64,000 bases of DNA, taken from Pseudomonas sp. Root71. Lineage in GTDB: Bacteria; Pseudomonadota; Gammaproteobacteria; Pseudomonadales; Pseudomonadaceae. The stretch's first letter is position 1; each line of letters begins with the position of its first letter. The position numbers were made by a program, and so were the translations under genes. This document shows, one piece after another, positions 8,313 through 17,978 of this stretch. The stretch covers positions 379,892 through 443,891 of the forward strand of contig NZ_LMHY01000001.1 in assembly GCF_001429045.1 (NCBI RefSeq). The letters are read 5' to 3'. The notes under the pieces were generated by a model. That model did not search any database. It was not told the origin of the DNA and was given only the letters and a program-made list of their open reading frames with translations.

Positions 8313-8978
8313 ATGAGCTATCAGCACCAGTATGTCGACGGTACGCGCATTCACTTCCCGTTGGGGAAAGTGGTGTGCATCGGCCGTAACTACGCCGAAC
8401 ACGCCAAGGAACTGGACAATCCGGTGCCGACCGAGCCGCTGCTGTTCATCAAGCCGGGCAGTTGCGTGGTGCCGCTGGAAGGCGGTTTCAGCATTCCGAC
8501 CGAGCGCGGTTCGGTGCATTACGAGGCGGAAATCGCGGTCTTGATCGGCAAGCCGTTGTCGACCAAGCCGAGCCGTGAAGAAGTGCTCGACGCCATCTCC
8601 GGTTTCGCTCCGGCCCTGGACCTGACCCTGCGCGACAAGCAGGCCGAGCTGAAATCCAAGGGGTTGCCCTGGGAAATCGCCAAGTCCTTCGACGGCGCGG
8701 CAGTGCTTGCTCCGTTCGTGTCCGGCAGCACCTTTGCCGACCTGACCGATATCGGCATTCGCCTGACCATCAACGGTGAAGTGCGCCAGGACGGCAACAG
8801 CAGCGCGATGCTCAACCCGATCGTGCCGATGATCCAGCACATGGCCGGCTGCTTCTCGCTGCAGGCTGGTGACGTGATCCTCACCGGCACGCCAGTGGGC
8901 GTTGGTCCGCTGAACGTCGGTGATGAGATCGTTCTGGAATTGCCCGGCGCCAGCAGTTTCACCAGCAGCGTTCGCTAG
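8313..8978 (+). CDS. Fumarylacetoacetate hydrolase family protein (acylpyruvase-like)
   Basis: The 221-residue product is the short, single-domain FAH type (YcgM/FAHD1-like). It shows VVCIGRNYAEHAKEL, the metal-binding HYEAEIAVLIG segment (Glu-x-Glu) and the loop GDVILTGTPVGVGPL. Such enzymes hydrolyse acylpyruvates or decarboxylate oxaloacetate with Mg2+. It follows the D2HGDH gene by 38 bases with its own AGGAG and is probably co-transcribed. The true substrate is not clear; oxaloacetate or acylpyruvate clean-up is an inference. Confidence 0.88.
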   Translation: MSYQHQYVDGTRIHFPLGKVVCIGRNYAEHAKELDNPVPTEPLLFIKPGSCVVPLEGGFSIPTERGSVHYEAEIAVLIGKPLSTKPSREEVLDAISGFAPALDLTLRDKQAELKSKGLPWEIAKSFDGAAVLAPFVSGSTFADLTDIGIRLTINGEVRQDGNSSAMLNPIVPMIQHMAGCFSLQAGDVILTGTPVGVGPLNVGDEIVLELPGASSFTSSVR

Positions 8979-8997
8979 TCCAGGCACCGCCAAACCC

Positions 8998-9087
8998 TGT
9001 GGGAGCTGGCTTGCTCGCGAAGGGGGCGTGACAGTCGACATAAGTGTTGTCTGACACACCCTCTTCGCGAGCAAGCCCGCTCCCACA
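8998..9087. repeat. REPIN, family A
   Basis: TGTGGGAGCTGGCTTGCTCG and CGAGCAAGCCCGCTCCCACA face each other across a spacer that includes the small repeat TGACAGTCGACA/TGTCTGACA. It lies 20 bases after the FAH-family stop codon. Confidence 0.85.
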
Positions 9088-9234
9088 TTGATTTTTCCGT
9101 GGTCTTCAAAAGGCTCACCCTGGCATTTCCCGTTTTTTTCACATCCAGTCTGGATAATTTCAGGGCTATTGGCCTCTGAGCCGGCCCCAAACTGTGCTAT
9201 TACCCTAGCCTGAATTTCTGGAACGCATTCCTCG

Positions 9235-10161
9235 ATGGCCACTCCTCCTCTTTCCACGCTTGAACCTGTTCGCCGTTCGCGCTTCGCCCTGCGCTGGCAC
9301 ACCTGGCTGCTGCTGGTGGTGGTTGTTGCCTACGGCGTCGCATTTGCCATGCACTGGGATTCTCGTGGCGTGCTCTGGGTGAAAGAGCAATTCAAGAGTC
9401 CGGCCGAGCGTCAGGCGAGTATCTGGCTTCCGGGCTATCGGGCGGTGATCGATGCCAAGCCGTTGCCGGGCATGGAGAAGGATGAAGCATCGGACGTGGC
9501 CTACGACCCTCAGACCAAGACCCTGTTTTCGGTCATGGGCAAGAACCCGTTCCTGGTCGAATTGAACTTGCAGGGCGATGTGCTGCGCAAAATGCCGTTG
9601 GTCGGCTGGAGCAACCCTGAGGGCATCACCGTGCTGGGCGACGGCCGGCTGGCCATTGTCGATGAGCGCGAGCATCTGATCGCTATCGTCAAGGTCGATG
9701 CCGATACCCGCGAATTGGATATGGCCGACTTCCCGAAATACGACCTCGGGCCTTCCAAAGACCAGAACAAGGCGTTCGAGGCTGTCACCTGGGACCCGAG
9801 CAATCAGCAACTGTTACTGGGCGAAGAGCGTCCGCCGGCATTGTTTGCCTGGAAAGGTGATGGCAAGGTCCTGACCGGCGACAAGCTGAAGCTGGCCAGC
9901 CATGCACTGGACATGCGCAACCTGTCTGCCCTGGCCGTCGATCCACGGACCGGCCACATGCTGGTGTTGTCCGCTGACTCGCACCTGCTGCTGGAGCTGG
10001 ACAAGAAGGGTGAGCAGGTCAGTTTCATTACCCTGCTGCGTGGCTTCAACGGTCTGAAAAATACCACTCCCCGTGCCGAAGGCGTAACCATGGATGAAGC
10101 GGGCACGCTGTACATGGTGAGTGAACCGAACCTGTTTTATCGCTTCGAAAAACAGAGGTAG
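9235..10161 (+). CDS. SdiA-regulated-like membrane-anchored protein, copy 1
   Basis: The 308-residue product has one transmembrane segment (about residues 21-41, LLLVVVVAYGVAFAM) after a basic N terminus, so the bulk should be periplasmic. The domain belongs to the SdiA-regulated (YjiK) family, predicted to fold as a beta propeller. Repeating blades are visible (ASDVAYDPQTKTLFSVMG, NPEGITVLGDGRLAIVDE, FEAVTWDPSNQQLLLGEE). The ending YMVSEPNLFYRFEK is shared with the next gene. Function is unknown. A second paralogue follows after a REP pair. Confidence 0.85.
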   Translation: MATPPLSTLEPVRRSRFALRWHTWLLLVVVVAYGVAFAMHWDSRGVLWVKEQFKSPAERQASIWLPGYRAVIDAKPLPGMEKDEASDVAYDPQTKTLFSVMGKNPFLVELNLQGDVLRKMPLVGWSNPEGITVLGDGRLAIVDEREHLIAIVKVDADTRELDMADFPKYDLGPSKDQNKAFEAVTWDPSNQQLLLGEERPPALFAWKGDGKVLTGDKLKLASHALDMRNLSALAVDPRTGHMLVLSADSHLLLELDKKGEQVSFITLLRGFNGLKNTTPRAEGVTMDEAGTLYMVSEPNLFYRFEKQR

Positions 10162-10169
10162 TGCCTCTG

Positions 10170-10247
10170 TGTAGGAGCTGCCGAAGGCTGCGATCTCTTG
10201 ACTGATAGCTAAAGATCAAAAGATCGCAGCCTGCGGCAGCTCCTACG
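10170..10247. repeat. REP-type inverted repeat, family B
   Basis: GTAGGAGCTGCCGAAGGCTG and CAGCCTGCGGCAGCTCCTAC face each other around ATCTCTTGACTGATAGCTAAAG. It separates the two SdiA-regulated paralogues. Confidence 0.85.
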
Positions 10248-10341
10248 CTGATTGCGTATGCGTAAAAGGCTCACGGCCATTAAGCTTCAGTTCAGACGGG
10301 CGTGATATTTCATCCGCCTGTTTTGACCCGAGCCCACCCGA

Positions 10342-11259
10342 ATGCGTCGATTTGCCCGTCCCAAATCCCTGATTCTGATTCTGTTGGTGGTCTTGCTGAT
10401 CGCGTTGATAGCGATCGCCCAGTACATGCGCCTGTTCGAGCGCACCTGGTTCAATCTGCATACGCTGTGGCAGCCGGTGAGTTCCCGGTCCATGGGGCTG
10501 GACCAGTACCAGGTCGTGACCGAAGCGCAGGTGATCGATGGCCTGGCCGACAACGTTTCGGCGCTGACCTACGATCCCGTGCGCAAAAGCCTGTTCACCG
10601 TCACCAACAAACGGAGCGAGCTGGTCGAGTTGTCCCTCGACGGCAGGATCTTGCGTCGTGTGGCGCTGGTCGGTTTCGGTGATCCGGAGGCGGTGGAGTT
10701 CATCAGCGAAGACATCTACGTGGTCACTGATGAAAGCCAGCAGCGGCTGATCAAGATTCGTCTGGAGCAGGACACCACCTTCGTCGATGCGGCAGACGCC
10801 GAGCAGATGACCATTGGCGTACACATGGGCGGCAACAAGGGCTTCGAGGGCCTGGCCTACGACTCTGTGGGCAAGCGCCTGTTCGTCGCCAAGGAGCGCA
10901 ACCCGATGCTGATCTACGAGGTGCACGGTTTTCCGCGCTTCAATCCTGAAGAATCCTACTCGGTGCACGTGATCAACGACCCCAAACGTGATGCCGGGAT
11001 GTTCGTGCGGGATCTGTCGAGCCTGCAATACGACGAGCGCAGCGGGCATTTGCTGGCGCTGTCGGATGAGTCGCGATTGATTCTGGAGCTGGATGTGGGC
11101 GGGCGTCCGCTGAGCACAATGTCATTGAGCAAGGGGCGCCATGGCCTGCAAAAAACCGTGCCGCAAGCGGAGGGGCTCGCCGTGGACGACGACGGTGCGT
11201 TGTACCTGGTGAGTGAGCCAAACCTGTTCTACGTGTTCAAGAAACCCACGCAACTCTAA
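10342..11259 (+). CDS. SdiA-regulated-like membrane-anchored protein, copy 2
   Basis: The 305-residue product has the same plan as the gene at 9235: basic start, one transmembrane helix (about residues 9-26), then a YjiK-type propeller (VSALTYDPVRKSLFTVTN, FEGLAYDSVGKRLFVAKE, SLQYDERSGHLLALSD). The last blade AEGLAVDDDGALYLVSEPN nearly copies that of the first gene (AEGVTMDEAGTLYMVSEPN). Overall divergence is high, so the duplication is old. A role in binding a periplasmic ligand or in the envelope is only an inference. Confidence 0.85.
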   Translation: MRRFARPKSLILILLVVLLIALIAIAQYMRLFERTWFNLHTLWQPVSSRSMGLDQYQVVTEAQVIDGLADNVSALTYDPVRKSLFTVTNKRSELVELSLDGRILRRVALVGFGDPEAVEFISEDIYVVTDESQQRLIKIRLEQDTTFVDAADAEQMTIGVHMGGNKGFEGLAYDSVGKRLFVAKERNPMLIYEVHGFPRFNPEESYSVHVINDPKRDAGMFVRDLSSLQYDERSGHLLALSDESRLILELDVGGRPLSTMSLSKGRHGLQKTVPQAEGLAVDDDGALYLVSEPNLFYVFKKPTQL

Positions 11260-11277
11260 CCAGCACCCCAAAACAAA

Positions 11278-11382
11278 TGTGGGAGCGGGCTTGCTCGCAA
11301 AGGCAATCTGTCAGTTGACATCTCTATCGACTGACACGACCCCTTCGCGAGCAGGTCGGATCGCCGCACCGCCGCTCCCACA
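11278..11382. repeat. REPIN, family A with variant right arm
   Basis: The left arm is TGTGGGAGCGGGCTTGCTCG. The right arm is interrupted: GCGAGCAGGTCGGATCGCCG followed by CACCGCCGCTCCCACA. The same variant right arm occurs at 21751-21855, so the two are copies of one sub-family. Confidence 0.8.
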
Positions 11383-11420
11383 GGTATTTCGTCTGCCCGC
11401 AAACAGGTGGGCAAACTGGC

Positions 11421-12095
11421 TTACTCGGCGCGCAGTGTCTTCACACCTTCGCTCGTACCCAGCAACAACAGATCCGCCGGACGTGCCGCGAACAAACCGT
11501 TGGTGACCACGCCGACGATCGCATTGATCTGCGTTTCCAGTTCCACCGGATTGGTGATCTGCATGTTGAACACGTCGAGGATGATGTTGCCGTTGTCGGT
11601 CAGCACGCCTTCACGGTAAACCGGGTCGCCGCCGAGCTTCACCAGTTCGCGGGCCACGTGGCTGCGGGCCATCGGGATCACTTCCACCGGCAGCGGGAAA
11701 GAACCGAGGACCGGCACCAGTTTGCTGGCGTCGGCGATGCAGATGAAGGTCTTGGCCACGGCCGCGACAATCTTCTCGCGGGTCAGGGCCGCGCCGCCGC
11801 CCTTGATCAGGTTCAGGTGCTCGTCGCTTTCATCAGCGCCGTCGACATAGAACTCCAGGTCGCTGACGGTGTTCAGTTCGTACACCGGAATCCCGTGGCC
11901 CTTGAGGCGTGCGGCGGTGGCTTCGGAGCTGGCGACAGCGCCGTCGAATGCGCCCTTGTGCTTGGCCAGCGCGTCGATAAAGCAATTGGCGGTGGAGCCG
12001 GTGCCGACCCCGACGATGCTCTTGTCGTCGAGTTTCGGAAGGATGAAGTCGACGGCGGCCTGAGCCACTGCCTGTTTGAGTTGATCCTGGTTCAT
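11421..12095 (-). CDS. rpiA: Ribose-5-phosphate isomerase A
   Basis: The start at 12095 gives 224 residues, the normal RpiA length, with GGAG 7 bases upstream; the longer reading frame to 12182 adds non-homologous sequence. Signatures are [16 protein letters not shown] (phosphate loop), [11 protein letters not shown], the catalytic [20 protein letters not shown] and EKIVA. It interconverts ribose 5-phosphate and ribulose 5-phosphate in the pentose phosphate pathway, in the cytoplasm. It is divergent from ilvA, an arrangement I recall in other pseudomonads. Confidence 0.97.
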   Translation of the reverse strand: MNQDQLKQAVAQAAVDFILPKLDDKSIVGVGTGSTANCFIDALAKHKGAFDGAVASSEATAARLKGHGIPVYELNTVSDLEFYVDGADESDEHLNLIKGGGAALTREKIVAAVAKTFICIADASKLVPVLGSFPLPVEVIPMARSHVARELVKLGGDPVYREGVLTDNGNIILDVFNMQITNPVELETQINAIVGVVTNGLFAARPADLLLLGTSEGVKTLRAE

Positions 12096-12180
12096 GCGGG
12101 CTCCGAGGTGCCGAGGAGGGGACGAAAGGCCGGCATTATAGGCTTCGGGGCGGGGAAGGTCATTGCCCAATTGGCAGGTC

Positions 12181-12223
12181 AAAAGATCGCACCTGTAGGA
12201 GCTGCCGAAGGCTGCGATCTTTT
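12181..12223. repeat. REP, family B, collapsed pair
   Basis: AAAAGATCGCACCTGTAGGA followed by GCTGCCGAAGGCTGCGATCT looks like a family B pair with most of its left arm lost. It lies in the rpiA/ilvA divergent gap. Confidence 0.7.
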
Positions 12224-12317
12224 CGCTGGCTTAAAACCACCTGTTTAGTGTGGTCGCCCGCCCAAAATGCGGGTTAGACTCCTTGGTCCAGCCCAACCCG
12301 CTCAGTGATGCTTTCCG

Positions 12318-13832
12318 ATGCTTGAACAGTACGTCAAAAAGATCCTCACCTCGCGCGTTTATGACGTTGCCGTAGAAACCCCGCTGCAGACTGCCCGCCA
12401 GCTCTCCGAGCGGCTGGGCAACAGCATTTGGCTCAAGCGCGAAGACTTGCAGCCGGTGTTCTCGTTCAAGATTCGCGGCGCCTACAACAAGTTGACCCAG
12501 TTGAGCGACGAAGAACGCGCTCGCGGCGTGGTCACCGCGTCGGCGGGCAACCATGCCCAGGGCCTGGCCCTGGCGGCGAAGGTGTTGGGCGTGAAAGCGA
12601 CCATCGTCATGCCCAAGACTACCCCGGAGATCAAGGTCGAAGGCGTGCGCTCCCGTGGTGGCAAAGTGGTGCTGCACGGCGATTCGTTCCCGGAAGCCCT
12701 GGCCTACTCGCTGAAACTGGTCGACGAAAAAGGCTACGTCTACATTCACCCGTACGACGACCCCCACACCATTGCCGGGCAGGGCACCGTGGCGATGGAG
12801 ATTCTGCGCCAGCATCCGCAGCCACTGGATGCGATTTTCGTCCCGGTGGGCGGCGGCGGCCTGATCGCCGGCATCGCCGCTTACGTGAAGTACCTGCGCC
12901 CCGACATCAAGGTCATCGGCGTCGAACCGGATGACTCCAATTGCCTGCAAGCCGCCATGGCGGCGGGTGAGCGTGTGGTACTGCCGACCGTAGGCCTCTT
13001 CGCCGACGGCGTGGCGGTGGCCCAGATTGGTCAGCACACCTTTGACATCTGCAAAGACCATGTCGACGAAGTGATCACCGTCAGCACCGACGAAATCTGT
13101 GCGGCGATCAAGGATATCTACGACGATACCCGCTCGATCACCGAACCTGCCGGCGCCTTGGGCGTGGCCGGGATCAAGAAGTATGTCGAGCAGCGCGGCG
13201 TCAGCGGCCAGACCTTCGTGGCCATCGACTCCGGGGCCAACGTTAACTTCGATCGCCTGCGCCATGTCGCCGAGCGTGCGGAGCTGGGTGAGGGTCGCGA
13301 AGCAATCATCGCCGTGACCATTCCCGAGAAACCGGGCAGCTTCAAGGCGTTCTGCGAGGCCATCGGCAAGCGTCAGATCACCGAATTCAACTACCGCTAC
13401 AACACCGGCAGCGAAGCGCACATCTTTGTCGGCGTGCAGACCCACCCGGAAAACGACCCGCGCAGCGCGTTGATCGCCAGCCTGAGCGAGCAGGGTTTCC
13501 CGGTGCTGGACCTGACCGACAACGAACTGGCCAAGCTGCACATCCGCCACATGGTGGGTGGGCGTGCGGCGCATGTGGTCGATGAAGTGATCCTGCGTTT
13601 CGAATTCCCGGAGCGTCCGGGCGCGCTGTTCAACTTCCTCAACAAGCTCGGCGGGCGCTGGAACATCTCGATGTTCCACTACCGCAACCATGGCGCGGCC
13701 GATGGCCGTGTCGTCGCGGGCCTGCAAGTGCCTCACGACGAGCGCCACCTGGTGCCGGCGGCGCTGGAAGAAATCGGTTACCCATACTGGGACGAAAGCG
13801 ACAACCCGGCCTATCAGCTGTTTCTTGGCTGA
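12318..13832 (+). CDS. ilvA: Threonine ammonia-lyase, biosynthetic
   Basis: The 504-residue product is a fold-type II PLP enzyme with a C-terminal regulatory region. The PLP lysine lies in FSFKIRGAYNKL (about residue 55), and the phosphate-binding glycine loop reads VPVGGGGLIAG. Two ACT-like subdomains fill about residues 325-504, which fits the isoleucine-inhibited biosynthetic class. It converts threonine to 2-oxobutanoate, the first committed step to isoleucine. ilvD for the same pathway is at 38823 in this window. Confidence 0.97.
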   Translation: MLEQYVKKILTSRVYDVAVETPLQTARQLSERLGNSIWLKREDLQPVFSFKIRGAYNKLTQLSDEERARGVVTASAGNHAQGLALAAKVLGVKATIVMPKTTPEIKVEGVRSRGGKVVLHGDSFPEALAYSLKLVDEKGYVYIHPYDDPHTIAGQGTVAMEILRQHPQPLDAIFVPVGGGGLIAGIAAYVKYLRPDIKVIGVEPDDSNCLQAAMAAGERVVLPTVGLFADGVAVAQIGQHTFDICKDHVDEVITVSTDEICAAIKDIYDDTRSITEPAGALGVAGIKKYVEQRGVSGQTFVAIDSGANVNFDRLRHVAERAELGEGREAIIAVTIPEKPGSFKAFCEAIGKRQITEFNYRYNTGSEAHIFVGVQTHPENDPRSALIASLSEQGFPVLDLTDNELAKLHIRHMVGGRAAHVVDEVILRFEFPERPGALFNFLNKLGGRWNISMFHYRNHGAADGRVVAGLQVPHDERHLVPAALEEIGYPYWDESDNPAYQLFLG

Positions 13833-13872
13833 ACGGCTACGCTGACGGGCAAGGCAATAAGGAAATCTGACA

Positions 13873-14298
13873 ATGGAAACGTTAACTGCCCTGAAAGCGG
13901 CGCACATGGTGGCAACGGTTGTACTGCTGGCTTGTGCGCTGGGGCTGGGAGCCTGGGTTTTGCTTGCGCGGCGCAAGGGTGACGCGACGGCGGGTAGTCG
14001 AACCTTGCAGCGGCCAAGGGTATTTGTCTGGCTGCTGATGGGCCTGGCACTGCTGAGCATGCCGTTTACCGGCTGGTGGATGGTGCACCTGGTGGGCTGG
14101 CCGCTGGGGCAAACCTGGTTGCTGGCGTCGAGCGTGCTGTACACCGTGGCGGCGCTGGCGTGGTTTTGGCTGCTGGTGCGGCTGAACAAGCTGCGCAAGA
14201 CGCCGGGTGGTGTGGGGAAATTCACCTTTGCCTTGGCGTTGTTCAGTTTTGTCTGTCTTGTGGCCATTGCCGGGTTGATGGGTGCCAAGCCTGTTTGA
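13873..14298 (+). CDS. DUF2269-like four-helix membrane protein
   Basis: The 141-residue product is almost wholly membrane: four hydrophobic segments at about residues 10-32, 53-72, 79-98 and 116-136. It has the layout of DUF2269 (LKAAHMVATVVLLACALGLG, MPFTGWWMVHLVGWPL). Histidines in helices 1 and 2 could bind haem or a metal, which is an inference. It lies about 40 bases after ilvA and may ride on its message. Confidence 0.7.
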   Translation: METLTALKAAHMVATVVLLACALGLGAWVLLARRKGDATAGSRTLQRPRVFVWLLMGLALLSMPFTGWWMVHLVGWPLGQTWLLASSVLYTVAALAWFWLLVRLNKLRKTPGGVGKFTFALALFSFVCLVAIAGLMGAKPV

Positions 14299-14302
14299 CC
14301 CA

Positions 14303-14381
14303 AAAAGATCGCAGCCTTCGGCAGCTCCTACAGGTGTGTGCGCGATACCTTGTAGGAGCTGCCGAAGGCTGCGATCTTTTG
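14303..14381. repeat. REP-type inverted repeat, family B
   Basis: Both arms are near perfect (AAAAGATCGCAGCCTTCGGC and GCCGAAGGCTGCGATCTTTT) around a 22-base spacer. The repeat fills the gap between convergent genes and could end both transcripts. Confidence 0.85.
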
Positions 14382-14386
14382 ATTTA

Positions 14387-15043
14387 TCAATCGCGCAACG
14401 AAATCACCGGCCAACCCCGCTTCTCGGCCTCGGCTCGCAGATTCGGGTCCGGATCAACCGCCACCGCATGAGTCACCTGCTCCAGCAACGGAAAATCATT
14501 CATCGAGTCGCTATAGAAGTAGCTGTCTTCCAGCGTAAACCCGGTTTCCTCCAGCCAGCGATTCAAGCGCGTCACCTTGCCCTCGCGAAAGCACGGCACG
14601 TCGGTGCTGCGCCCGGTGTAGCGGCCGTCGACCATTTCGCATTCGGTGGCGATCAGGGTTTCGACACCCAGGCGCTCGGCAATCGGCCCGGTGACGAAGC
14701 GGTTGGTCGCAGTGATGATCACCAGTTTGTCGCCGGCCGCGCGGTGCTTGGCCAAAAGCTCGATGGCTTTGGGCAGCAGGATCGGTTCGATGCAGTCGCG
14801 CATGTAATCGCTGTGCCATTGAGCCAGCGTGGCCATTTCGGTGCGGCCGAGGACTTCCAGGCAGAAGTTCAGGTAAGCGGCGTTATCCAGTTTGCCGGCC
14901 AGGTAATCCTGGTAGAACGCATCGTTGCGTGCCTTGTAGGCGACGGCGTCTAGAAAGCCGCGCTCGCACAGGTAATCGCCCCAGGCGTGATCGCTGTCAC
15001 CGCCCAGAAGGGTGTTGTCCAAATCGAATAAAGCCAGGCGCAT
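14387..15043 (-). CDS. HAD-IB family phosphatase
   Basis: The 218-residue product starts [20 protein letters not shown], the DxD nucleophile motif of HAD hydrolases, followed by a four-helix cap typical of subfamily IB (phosphoserine-phosphatase-like, TIGR01490 type). Motif II is in VIITATNRF, and motif III/IV reads [16 protein letters not shown]. It probably removes phosphate from a small metabolite in the cytoplasm. It is divergent from rppH, as in P. aeruginosa from memory. The substrate is unknown. Confidence 0.88.
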   Translation of the reverse strand: MRLALFDLDNTLLGGDSDHAWGDYLCERGFLDAVAYKARNDAFYQDYLAGKLDNAAYLNFCLEVLGRTEMATLAQWHSDYMRDCIEPILLPKAIELLAKHRAAGDKLVIITATNRFVTGPIAERLGVETLIATECEMVDGRYTGRSTDVPCFREGKVTRLNRWLEETGFTLEDSYFYSDSMNDFPLLEQVTHAVAVDPDPNLRAEAEKRGWPVISLRD

Positions 15044-15186
15044 TACAGTTACCCGCTGAAAAGTCAGTAAAAAGGCGACAAGAATACGGTCTTTTCACAA
15101 GAGTGCACATAAGGTAGGAACCTTCGTTGCCGCCTTCACAACCTTTGTGGAACAATGCGGCGACATGCGTTTGCGAGGTTGTTGCC

Positions 15187-15666
15187 GTGATCGACCCCGA
15201 TGGTTTTCGCCCCAATGTCGGGATCATTCTGACGAATGACGCCGGCCAGGTGCTATGGGCTCGCCGAATCAATCAAGATGCCTGGCAGTTTCCGCAGGGG
15301 GGAATCAACCCCGAAGAGACGCCGGAAGACGCCTTGTACCGCGAGCTGAACGAAGAAGTGGGCCTTGAACGCGAAGATGTTGAAATTCTCGCCTGCACCC
15401 GGGGCTGGTTGCGCTATCGTTTGCCGCAACGTCTGGTACGTACCCATAGCCAACCGCTGTGCATCGGCCAGAAACAGAAATGGTTTCTCCTGCGCCTGAT
15501 CTCCAACGAGCAGCGGGTGCGGATGGATTTGACCGGTAAACCGGAATTCGATGGCTGGCGCTGGGTCAGCTATTGGTATCCGTTGGGCCAGGTGGTGACA
15601 TTCAAGCGCGAGGTGTATCGACGCGCTCTCAAAGAGCTTGCCCCGCGCCTTTTAGCGCGCGACTGA
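15187..15666 (+). CDS. rppH: RNA pyrophosphohydrolase
   Basis: The GTG at 15187 is taken as start because it gives 159 residues beginning [15 protein letters not shown], the conserved N terminus; the frame open from 15127 adds 20 unrelated residues. The Nudix box spans about residues 38-60 ([20 protein letters not shown], then VGL). RppH removes pyrophosphate from 5'-triphosphorylated mRNA and so starts RNase E decay. The aromatic WQFPQGG and the C-terminal [13 protein letters not shown] are typical. It is followed at 22 bases by ptsP, the usual gamma-proteobacterial pair. Confidence 0.96.
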
Positions 15667-15688
15667 CGACGGAGTTCGACCCCGAGCC

Positions 15689-17968
15689 ATGCTCAATACG
15701 CTGCGCAAGATCGTCCAGGAAGTTAACTCCGCCAAGGATCTCAAGGCGGCGTTGGGGATTATTGTGTTGCGCGTCAAAGAGGCCATGGGCAGCCAGGTCT
15801 GCTCGGTCTACCTGCTTGATCCGGAGACCAACCGGTTCGTGCTGATGGCCACCGAGGGCTTGAACAAGCGCTCGATCGGCAAGGTCAGCATGGCGCCCAA
15901 CGAAGGTCTGGTGGGTCTGGTCGGCACGCGTGAAGAACCCCTGAACCTCGAAAACGCCGCGGACCACCCGCGCTACCGCTACTTCGCCGAAACCGGTGAA
16001 GAGCGCTACGCTTCGTTCCTCGGTGCGCCGATCATTCACCACCGCCGCGTCGTCGGCGTGTTGGTCATCCAGCAAAAAGAACGTCGCCAGTTCGATGAGG
16101 GTGAAGAAGCCTTCCTCGTGACCATGAGCGCGCAGCTCGCCGGTGTTATCGCCCACGCCGAAGCCACTGGTTCGATCCGTGGCCTCGGTCGCCAGGGCAA
16201 GGGCATCCAGGAAGCCAAGTTCGTCGGCGTGCCGGGTTCGCCGGGTGCGGCAGTCGGTACGGCGGTGGTCATGTTGCCCCCGGCCGATCTGGACGTGGTG
16301 CCGGATAAGGCCATTTCTGACATCGACGCCGAGCTCAAACTGTTCAAGACCGCCATCGAAGGCGTACGCGCCGACATGCGCGCGTTGTCGGCCAAGCTCG
16401 CCACCCAGCTGCGCCCCGAAGAACGGGCCTTGTTCGACGTCTACCTGATGATGCTCGACGATGCCGCGCTGGGCAGCGAAGTCACCACCGTGATCAAGAC
16501 CGGCCAGTGGGCCCAGGGCGCGTTGCGCCAGGTGGTCACCGATCACGTCAACCGCTTCGAATTGATGGACGACGCTTACCTGCGTGAGCGTGCCTCCGAC
16601 GTCAAGGATCTCGGCCGTCGCTTGCTGGCTTATTTGCAGGAAGAGCGCCAGCAAACCCTGGTCTACCCCGACAACACTATTCTGGTCAGCGAAGAACTGA
16701 CGCCGGCGATGCTCGGCGAGGTGCCGGAAGGCAAGCTGGCCGGCCTGGTGTCGGTGCTCGGTTCCGGTAACTCCCACGTCGCCATCCTCGCCCGCGCCAT
16801 GGGCATTCCGACCGTGATGGGCCTGGTCGACCTGCCGTACTCCAAGGTCGACGGCATCCAGATGATCGTCGACGGCTACCACGGCGAGGTCTACACCAAC
16901 CCGAGTGAAGTGCTGCGCAAGCAGTTCGCCGAGGTGGTCGAGGAAGAGAAACAACTGGCCCTGGGGCTGGATGCGCTGCGCGACCTGCCGTGCGTGACGG
17001 TCGATGGCCACCGCATGCCGCTGTGGGTCAACACCGGCCTGCTGGCGGATGTGGCGCGCGCGCAGAAGCGCGGTGCCGAAGGCGTGGGTCTGTACCGCAC
17101 CGAAGTGCCGTTCATGATCAACCAGCGTTTCCCGAGCGAAAAGGAACAACTGGCGATCTACCGCGAACAGCTGTCCGCCTTCCACCCGCAACCGGTGACC
17201 ATGCGAACCCTGGACATCGGCGGCGACAAATCGCTGTCGTACTTCCCGATCAAGGAAGACAACCCATTCCTCGGCTGGCGCGGCATTCGCGTCACCCTTG
17301 ATCACCCGGAAATTTTCCTGGTGCAGACCCGCGCCATGCTCAAGGCCAGTGAAGGCCTGAACAACCTGCGCATCCTGCTGCCGATGATTTCCGGCACCCA
17401 CGAGCTGGAGGAAGCCCTGCACCTGATCCACCGTGCCTGGGGTGAAGTGCGTGACGAGGGCTGCGACGTACCGATGCCGCCGATTGGCGTCATGATCGAG
17501 ATTCCGGCGGCGGTGTACCAGACCAAGGAACTGGCGCGGCAAGTGGACTTCCTGTCGGTCGGCTCCAACGACCTGACCCAGTACCTGTTGGCCGTGGACC
17601 GCAACAACCCGCGGGTGGCCGACCTCTACGATTACCTGCACCCGGCGGTGCTTCAGGCGCTGCAGAATGTGGTGCGTGATGCCCACGCCGAAGGCAAGCC
17701 AGTGAGTATCTGCGGTGAAATGGCCGGTGATCCGGCGGCGGCGGTGCTGTTGATGGCGATGGGGTTCGACAGTTTGTCGATGAACGCCACCAACTTGCCG
17801 AAAGTGAAGTGGATGCTGCGCCAGATCAACCTGAGCAAGGCCAAGGAACTGCTGGCAGAGCTGATGACCATCGACAACCCGCAAGTGATTCACAGCTCGT
17901 TGCAGCTGGCGCTGAAGAACCTCGGGTTGGCGCGGATGATCAATCCGGCAGCAATCAAGCCCCTCTAA
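15689..17968 (+). CDS. ptsP: Phosphoenolpyruvate-protein phosphotransferase PtsP (EI-Ntr)
   Basis: The 759-residue product has an N-terminal GAF domain (about residues 1-160) joined to an Enzyme I-like region. The phosphorylated His is near residue 363 in GSGNSHVAILARAMGIP. The PEP-binding region contains GVGLYRTEVPFM, RTLDIGGDKSL and the late SVGSNDLTQYLLAVDR and CGEMAGDP. It starts the nitrogen phosphotransferase chain PtsP-PtsO-PtsN, which is regulatory rather than a sugar uptake route. The GAF domain senses glutamine in enteric homologues. It probably shares a message with rppH. Confidence 0.96.
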   Translation: MLNTLRKIVQEVNSAKDLKAALGIIVLRVKEAMGSQVCSVYLLDPETNRFVLMATEGLNKRSIGKVSMAPNEGLVGLVGTREEPLNLENAADHPRYRYFAETGEERYASFLGAPIIHHRRVVGVLVIQQKERRQFDEGEEAFLVTMSAQLAGVIAHAEATGSIRGLGRQGKGIQEAKFVGVPGSPGAAVGTAVVMLPPADLDVVPDKAISDIDAELKLFKTAIEGVRADMRALSAKLATQLRPEERALFDVYLMMLDDAALGSEVTTVIKTGQWAQGALRQVVTDHVNRFELMDDAYLRERASDVKDLGRRLLAYLQEERQQTLVYPDNTILVSEELTPAMLGEVPEGKLAGLVSVLGSGNSHVAILARAMGIPTVMGLVDLPYSKVDGIQMIVDGYHGEVYTNPSEVLRKQFAEVVEEEKQLALGLDALRDLPCVTVDGHRMPLWVNTGLLADVARAQKRGAEGVGLYRTEVPFMINQRFPSEKEQLAIYREQLSAFHPQPVTMRTLDIGGDKSLSYFPIKEDNPFLGWRGIRVTLDHPEIFLVQTRAMLKASEGLNNLRILLPMISGTHELEEALHLIHRAWGEVRDEGCDVPMPPIGVMIEIPAAVYQTKELARQVDFLSVGSNDLTQYLLAVDRNNPRVADLYDYLHPAVLQALQNVVRDAHAEGKPVSICGEMAGDPAAAVLLMAMGFDSLSMNATNLPKVKWMLRQINLSKAKELLAELMTIDNPQVIHSSLQLALKNLGLARMINPAAIKPL

Positions 17969-17978
17969 AACGCTGACG

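Noticed and set aside
12231..14303. A 690-codon frame opposite ilvA and DUF2269
   Set aside because: It is the antisense shadow of two well-supported genes in a GC-rich genome; rich in Gly, Arg, Val, His, Gln without domains.
15629..17893. A 754-codon frame opposite ptsP
   Set aside because: It is the mirror of ptsP codon bias (His/Gln/Val-rich), with no start signal or domain.
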